Source: Sinotaia quadrata (lineage: Eukaryota > Mollusca > Gastropoda > Architaenioglossa > Viviparidae). Taken from it: a DNA stretch of 64,000 nt. The stretch lies in assembly GCA_028829895.1 (NCBI GenBank), contig CM054181.1, positions 100,366,360 to 100,430,359 on the forward strand. Direction: 5' to 3'. The notes beneath the pieces are model-generated. The model was not told the DNA's origin. It made no database searches and worked only from the letters and a program-made list of their open reading frames with translations. The translations under genes and the position numbers were made by a program. Positions 57,417 through 64,000 of the stretch are shown here, piece after piece. Position 1 is the first letter of the stretch, and every line of letters starts with the position of its first letter.

Positions 57417-57633
57417 ATACGAAGAAAGTGGAGGCAAGACGAAAAGACTTTAACCCTCACAAGACACGCACTTATAAATACAACAGCGAAGACTTCGGGA
57501 TTTTAGCTACCTATAACCAAAAATATTGTGAAATCAAAAATGACCCCAAAATACGTTTAAATCACGAATAACAGTGACAATTGGAATTAATCCTGATGAC
57601 GGCTATTTATTCATCGAAAAGCTAATTGTTTGT

Positions 57634-57750
57634 TAGTCTGGCATAAGTGTTTTAATTATGTAAGTCTTGCATAAGTGTTTTAATTATGTTAGTCTTGCAT
57701 AAGTGTTTTAATTATGTAAGTCTTGCATAAGTGTTTTAATTATGTTTGAG
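57634..57750. repeat. 28-bp tandem repeat, four copies
   Basis: CTTGCATAAGTGTTTTAATT then ATGTTAGT. Confidence 0.94.
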
Positions 57751-57814
57751 TATGCTTTTTTTCCTTGCAATGCAAATAAGCCCAATTACTGAAAATTATT
57801 AAATATGATCACAC

Positions 57815-58025
57815 TATTATGATTACATGATGAGACTGGCAACATTCCCCTAATGCGCTGTCTCGCATGATTACATGATACAGTGGTAACACCCCTAATG
57901 TACTGTCTCGCATGATTACATGATGCAGTGGTAACACTCCCCTAATGTAATGTCTCACATGATGCAGTGGTAACACTCCCCTAATGTAATGTCTCACATG
58001 ATGCAGTGGTAACACTCCTCTAATA
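57815..58025. repeat. Tandem repeat of ~45-55 bp, four to five copies
   Basis: CATGATGCAGTGGTAACACT then CCCCTAATGTAATGTCTCA. Confidence 0.9.
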
Positions 58026-58029
58026 TGCT

Positions 58030-58550
58030 GTTCACGGGTCTCTAGCTAAAATTCCATATACCTCAACACATACCCATAATATTTGACACATTTCTAGAAG
58101 TCAATCACATCCGCACCCACAACCATATATTTATGAAAAATACTTTTTAAGTAAATCACATTCACAACCCCAATGTCTGACATATAACTTTTAAACAATT
58201 TACACCCACAACCTCATCAACTGACATACACAACTTTTAAGTTAGTCACACCCACACCATCAATCCTAACATTCGATATAACTATCTTTAGAAGTTTTTA
58301 ACTAAATCACGACCACAACCCAAATATTTGACATAAATAACAGTAACTCACTCCCACAACCCCAACATTTGACATAAATAAATTCAAGCGAACCACACCC
58401 ACCGTTGACACACATAACTTTCAATTAATCACTCCCACACCCTCAACAGCATAAATAACTTCAGAATCATCAAACGACAAACCTAAAACCTAGATATGTG
58501 AAAAGTTCAAGTAAATCACACACACACACACACCCATTAAAAAAAAAAAT
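58030..58550. other. Degenerate CA/CACCC-rich sequence
   Basis: Irregular recurrences of AAATCACACCCACAACCC and TTTGACATA-like words, probably an old array. Confidence 0.5.
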
Positions 58551-58780
58551 TGACATACGTACATACATAACTTGAAGTAAATCATACCACATCCTTGACA
58601 TACGTACATACATAACTTGAAGTAAATCATACCACATCCTTGACATACGTACATACATAACTTGAAGTAAATCATACCACATCCTTGACATACGTACATA
58701 CATAACTTGAAGTAAATCACACCACATCCTTGACATACGTACATACATAACCTGAAGTAAATCATACCACATCCTTGGTA
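58551..58780. repeat. 45-bp tandem repeat, five copies
   Basis: TGACATACGTACATACATAA then CTTGAAGTAAATCATACCAC, from 58551 every 45 bases. Confidence 0.95.
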
Positions 58781-59117
58781 AATAACATGCACATATAGAC
58801 AACTTCAAAGACGCCACACTGCACCCTGCTATATGATACACGTACATATATATTAAAAAAAACCTTCAAGTAAATCACACACACACACAATTCCATAATT
58901 TTGCTGTTTATTTCTTCAATTGGCTGCCAAGCAAGTGAACCCAGAAGTTGTCAGAACTGGAGATATAGACTTTTGAATATCAGAAATTTAGGGTCACATA
59001 GTACAGCAATACTGACCAGATTTCTGAGAGTCGAGTCCCTGAAGAGTACGCCCACTAAAGCTAGCTCTGCAACGCTGCCATCTGCCAAACAAGCAAGTAG
59101 CGATAAACTGTCCCCAC

Positions 59118-59183
59118 CTTTCCACTTCTGATCCCTAAACAATGTGACCTTTCCACTTCTGACCCCTAAACAATGTGACCTAA
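59118..59183. repeat. ~34-bp direct duplication
   Basis: CTTTCCACTTCTGATCCCTA then AACAATGTGACC occurs twice in succession. Confidence 0.85.
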
Positions 59184-59578
59184 GCACAGCATCAACACCT
59201 GGCAGTGAGCTTCGTTCTCTGTCACTTCCCGGAATGTAATGGTTCTCGTTTGTGCGAATTAAGTTATAAATAAGTCTGCCATACAGATCGATCGTTCTCT
59301 GTCAACTTGAAGTTATATGTTTTCTGTCTAAAAAACAAAAAGCTGCTTCTTCCCTGTAAAATATAATAAGGGAATAAATGCTAAGTTTCCAGTTTATTCA
59401 TCTCTAACTCCATTCTTTCTTACATTCAAGTCTCAACTGACAGTTTCCTGCAACAGTATTTATTAGCCCTATACAAGCACACAGCATAAAAAAAATACAG
59501 CATAACAGTTTATGAACAGGTTCACTAGAAATAATGTCAAATGTTTTGTATATACATACAAGCATCATAGTTCACAAT

Positions 59579-59880
59579 TTAAAGTCATCACTTCATTCAC
59601 CTGGCTCTTCTATTACATATTAAAGTCATCTCTTCATTCACCAGGCTCTTCTATTACATATTAAAGTCATCTCTTCATTCACCAGGCTCTTCTGTTACAT
59701 ATTAAAGTCATCTCTTCATTCATCAGGCTCTTCTATTACATATTAAAGTCATCTCTTCATTCACCAGGCTCTTCTATTACATATTAAAGTCATCTCTTCA
59801 TTCACCAGGCTCTTCTATTACATATTAAAGTCATCTCTTCTTCCACTGGCTCTTCTGTTACATTTAAAGTCACCAATTTG
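59579..59880. repeat. 41-bp tandem repeat, about seven copies
   Basis: ATTAAAGTCATCTCTTCATT then CACCAGGCTCTTCTATTACAT. Confidence 0.95.
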
Positions 59881-59889
59881 TCCACCAGG

Positions 59890-61080
59890 CTTTTCTGCTT
59901 TATTCTAGCAAGTGTGAGTCGGGGGTGGGGTAGGGGATAGTCTATATCTATTGGTCTCTCTGGTATGCAACTAATCATGTCGCTTTGTGATCGTACACCT
60001 ACCTAAGCTGCAGGTGCGAGTGGAATGTGTGAGGTACACCAATAACTATAATCTCATTTATCACCCTCCCATGACAAAATATAGCTTTATCTATATATGG
60101 ACTTCTTATTTAAATTGTAATATTGCAAGTTTCTGTTTAACGGAACAGTATTCTCTGGGCACGATACACAAACACATAGAGAAGACCAGCTCGCACCAAG
60201 CGATTCATCCACAAATCACTCATTCATCCACGAAAATTCATCTAATCATCTGTTTAGATTCGTGTCCCAAAACTTCATAAGCAGAGTTTGTTGTTCTTTG
60301 GCATATGACGTCACAGACAGCTCGCAACAATGAAGCCACTATTGTATTTCCCTATCAGAAGGTCGACGCTGAGGAACGCAGACGCTATTTGGTGGCAATA
60401 ATAGGATTAAATTCCCTGAAAATCACTACTCTTTTCTCTTACGTCTTAGACTTAAGGGCCCTGAACTCGGCTCTTGACAAGGTTGCCGCGGCACTCAAGG
60501 CAAAACCAAGTTCCACTGAACCTCCCCTTCAAACGCAATCTACGTCATCAATCTAACCCTCGTCAATCCGGCCCTCTCTCTGTACGCTGCTACGTATATT
60601 CTAAAATGAGGAAGGGGAAGTAATTCTTGAGGAACCACGCAGCTTACGAACTAAGATGATAAAGTTAGCAAATAGGAAAAGCATACGATCAAATGTATCA
60701 TCAGATCCATCCTTGCATACTTAAGGTTATGCATCTTGATGCCTGTGAATCTTGGGCTTGGGATTTTATTCATAAATAAACTCCCGTTACCTTCAGCTTC
60801 CACTTCAACAGCTTTCAGTTTTCGAACAAACAAGGAACACATTAAGAAAACAAAGTCATGAAAGAATAAATTCATGTCACTACAAAACGCAAACATCGCG
60901 GATCAGAGATCAAAGGTCATTCAAAGAGAAATAGACATTTAACTCAGTCAGTGATACACACCCACCCCACGCACAAAGCAAAAAAAAAAAAAAAAAAGGA
61001 GCAAATAACCGAAACAAAATAGTCAACAACAAAATTTTGTAGAAAATCAAAATATTAACCATTATTATGTGCAAAGTTAC
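59890..61080. other. Unique sequence with a higher-GC patch; no supported gene
   Basis: 60300-60600 is CpG-richer than its surroundings and contains TGACGTCA at 60306 and an 83-codon + strand frame (60305-60556). No splice or family evidence makes it a gene. Confidence 0.4.
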
Positions 61081-61084
61081 TGAC

Positions 61085-61195
61085 GTTAACTCTATGCTGA
61101 TAGAGAATTCGCAATACTATTGTTTCTGGATTTAACCACACTATACTTATAAAGAATTCGCAACATTGTTGTTTCTGGATTTAATGACACTACGG
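61085..61195. repeat. ~55-bp direct repeat, two copies
   Basis: AGAATTCGCAATACTATTGT then TTCTGGATTTAA recurs as AGAATTCGCAACATTGTTGT then TTCTGGATTTAA. Confidence 0.85.
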
Positions 61196-61279
61196 GGTTT
61201 ACCGAATCTCACGTCACAAAGGAGTTAGGGCTTGGTTCAAAGTAATCTCCTGTACATGCAGAAAGCTCAGTCAGATAAG

Positions 61280-61920
61280 TCAATCACAGCACCCAAACTT
61301 TAAAACATGGCAACCAATCACAGCCACCCAAACTTTAAAGCATGGCAATCAATCACAGCCACCCAAACTTTAAAGCATGGCAATCAATCACAGCCACCCA
61401 AACTTTAAAACATGGCAACCAATCACAGCCACCCAAACTTTAAAACATGGCAACTAAGCATAGCAAAACTTTAAAACATGGCAATCAATCACAGCCACTA
61501 AAATTTTAAAGTTTGGCAATCAATTATAGACATTCAAACTTTAAAGGATGGCAACCAATTACTGCCAATCAAACTTCAAAACATGTCAATTAATCACAGC
61601 CACTCTCACTTTAAAGCATGTCAACCATTCACAGCCACTCAAACTTTAAAAAATGGCAACCAGTCAAAGCTAGTCAAACTTTAAAACATGGCAATCAATC
61701 ACTGCCACTCAAACTTTAAAACATGGCAATCAATCAGAGCCACCCAAACTTTAAAACATGGCAACCAATCAAAGCTAGTCAAACTTTAAAACATGGCAAC
61801 CAATCAAAGCCACTCAAACTTTAAAACATGGCAACCAATGAAAAGCCACTCAAACTTTAAAACATGGCAACCAATCAAAGCCACTCAAACTTTAAAACAT
61901 GGCAATCAATCAAAGCTAGA
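61280..61920. repeat. ~35-bp tandem repeat, about 18 copies
   Basis: The unit is approximately CCACTCAAACTTTAAAACAT then GGCAACCAATCACAG, with many single-base variants. It contains the - strand CCAAT-box word ATTGG in each unit. Confidence 0.94.
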
Positions 61921-61929
61921 CTGAAGAGC

Positions 61930-63180
61930 ACTATTTGTGATTTTACAATAAAGAGAGGATCACTCACTAGTTTGCTGACCAATAATAGCCTAACATTTTC
62001 ATACACAATAAAGAGTTGTCTGCATTTTGCAGCTGAGAAAATTGTTTACAAATGAAAATCGTCTAATTTTACCAAAACGCAGATGTGAATCAAACTGTAA
62101 TCTCGGTAATGTCGTTTAGAAGCTATTTCATCCCTTATCTATTAAAATAACCTTTATTTTATTTTAATGTGTCGATTCATGCCATTAAAAAAAAATTAAG
62201 CAGCATTACCTTTAGAGGCTGTGGAAAACAAAAAAAAAAGAAAATATGGACATGTTTGCAAATAAGGAGCAGGTTTTAGCATCAACTATTAAAATTATGC
62301 ATTGATGTTTATGTTCTTTCATCCTCCTAGTCCACACCTGAATCAGGAACGCAGACTGCGTGCACTTGCAGAGCTAGAGGTCCGTATCCAACCATATACC
62401 ACAGTGCACTGAGCCTTAGATTAATGGCGAACGGCAAAGGTACAATGTAGCCCAAAACACTCTGCTCACAGCACTTCCGCCTTAACGCGCCCGACCCGAA
62501 GGCAAACATTTGCTGTAGATTTGCCTACTCTTTTATGTGCTGCTGTGGCTTTTCTTCTTTTCTATTTTATGCTGAGGCGACGTCCTCTGTTGATGTGCTG
62601 AGCGAGGTGCCCCATTTAGTTCATTTCCTGTCGTTTGCCAGCGTCACATATATTACTGTTTCTGTCGATAAATCTATTTTTAACGCAAGCAATAATACGC
62701 AGACATTCCCTCTTTAACATGTCAGTGATAGAGTAATGACGTTCCATTAATATCGCTTTTCGGTTTCATATTAGCAACAAATATAAATACGATGTTTAAA
62801 GGTGTTATATTGATGGAAGTCTCCATTTGTATTTATCAGAAAGAAGTTGTAGCGAGGTTTGCCAGTTAACGTACACGCACGCACGCACTACAGCACATTC
62901 GTAATTGTAATCGAAGTTTTCATAAGGCTTTAAAGTCCTATTTCTGCTTGAAAATAATCTACCCCGCTGTTAAGATTAAAAGAAAAAGAGCGCCATACGT
63001 ATAAATGGTCGAAGACCTAGTTTACTACTTTAACAAGAAATAATATTCTTGTATTAAAGTACCAGGCAAAATTAGCCTACATTTATTTTAAATTAGGAAT
63101 ATGGAAAAGTACTCATATTCGCAGTACAACAAATAGGCCTACTTTATTGGTAAGAAATGCACTCAGGTGTGACTTTACTG
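61930..63180. other. Unique sequence; no supported gene
   Basis: A CpG-rich patch lies at 62330-62620. Short frames on both strands lack recognisable domains or splice support. Confidence 0.4.
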
Positions 63181-63183
63181 TTA

Positions 63184-63303
63184 ACAACAGACAATTTACC
63201 TGAAAGTCTAACACAAAGTTTATCAAGAACCACTTGTAAGAAGTAACTTTAATTGTAACAACAGACAATTTACCTGAAAATCTAACACAAAGTTTATCAA
63301 GAA
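63184..63303. repeat. 74-bp direct repeat, two copies
   Basis: ACAACAGACAATTTACCTGA then AAGTCTAACACAAAGTTTAT at 63184 and about 63258. Confidence 0.92.
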
Positions 63304-63428
63304 GAACAAAGTCCTGCATGGAACTGTAAGAGGAAATCAATCAATTGATTTCTTTGTCTATCCTTACATCACTCTCCCTCCCTCCCTAGCTGTATGTCCA
63401 TCTGACTATCTACCCACGATAATTCAGC

Positions 63429-63520
63429 CAGCTTACTATATAACCGTCTGTTTCCTGTCAATTCTTGACGTGCCAGCTTACTATATAACCGTCTGTTTCC
63501 TGTCAATTCTTGACGTGCCA
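63429..63520. repeat. 45-bp direct repeat, two copies
   Basis: GCCAGCTTACTATATAACCG then TCTGTTTCCTGTCAATTCTT occurs twice back to back. Confidence 0.93.
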
Positions 63521-63725
63521 GAGGGAAAATGTCACCTACTGATGACGTGTCAGTGACTGAATCCTTTGAGGTAGAGCACAAGTTGTAGAAAGATAAATAT
63601 GAAAAAGAAAGCGTAGAATTGGAAGAGAAAAAAATAGCAGGCCTAGTAATAAAAAAATAAACTAATCTGACACTCCCCCCGGCCCCCAACCCATAGGAAA
63701 GAATGTGATGTAGCAAGTAAAATGT

Positions 63726-63820
63726 ATGACGTCACACTTATTTTGCAATTATTACGGGAAGGTTTATTCAAGCCGCGGGCAGGCAGTCACGTGCTCGAAA
63801 GCGTTACTGGTAGCCGTGAT
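63726..63820. promoter_or_regulatory. CRE-like and E-box sites in a CpG-richer patch
   Basis: TGACGTCA occurs at about 63727 and TCACGTG at about 63787. They could mark an upstream promoter but no transcript start can be assigned. Confidence 0.2.
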
Positions 63821-64000
63821 TAGAAACAACTAATAAGAAGCACAAGAAAGGGCCTTTCCTTCCATACACACTTACATGAGAAACACTTTTTCTGACAGAA
63901 CTGCCAAGATTACATGTATTAAAAAAACGCGGCATTCCCAAAATATACTGTCAACATACCAGCAGTACCATAACTTTGTCGTATTATGAGTTTATTATTT

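Noticed and set aside
56896..57437. Three overlapping - strand frames resembling membrane proteins
   Set aside because: Product of a 34-bp stop-free repeat; no start context, splice sites or non-repetitive flank.
58470..58847. - strand frames with repeated MYVRMSRMWYDLLQ-like peptide
   Set aside because: Five copies of a 45-bp repeat; low-complexity and without splice support.

Overview
The window is AT-rich animal nuclear DNA with intron-split genes, GT-AG splice sites, CA microsatellites and many minisatellites. Intron sizes, a degraded RTE-type LINE of the kind common in molluscs, and invertebrate-style divergence of the two proteins suggest a lophotrochozoan, probably a mollusc. That placement is an inference and no single feature fixes it.

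Two convergent protein genes account for all the coding sequence I can support. On the + strand (2651-13327) are the last six coding exons of a ZC3H18 (NHN1)-like nuclear RNA-processing protein. They encode an RGG/GY-rich segment, an RS domain, an expanded Arg-Pro-Glu/Asp heptad tract, a conserved DPLKLVGLKS...KLSLLNK block and a conserved C-terminal helix. The CCCH-finger N-terminus must lie off the left edge. On the - strand (54933 down to about 26588) are thirteen exons of a puratrophin-1/PLEKHG4-type RhoGEF: spectrin-like helices, a Ser-rich linker, a DH domain, a PH domain, and a Ser-rich tail ending in a possible PDZ ligand. Its N-terminus lies off the right edge or is unrecognised. Splice phases agree across every junction of both genes.

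The genes face each other tail to tail across about 13 kb (13.3-26.6 kb). This stretch holds the 3' UTRs, a 234-bp duplicated block and rearranged RTE LINE debris (20.9-22.2 kb). The 14-kb intron at 40.6-54.7 kb and the flank at 55-64 kb are largely tandem arrays with 28-57 bp units, plus CA tracts and small transposon ends (hAT, pogo-like).

The most unusual signal is that three splice donors of the RhoGEF gene (39469, 35503, 27832) each form the terminal unit of a tandem array running into the downstream intron. The repeat unit carries the end of the exon plus the donor, so these look like minisatellites seeded from exon-intron junctions. One array is interrupted by a 1.49-kb element with terminal inverted repeats, flanked by TATA on both sides; the repeat unit itself shows what the empty site looked like. 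A duplicated acceptor at one ZC3H18 exon is a related but smaller event.
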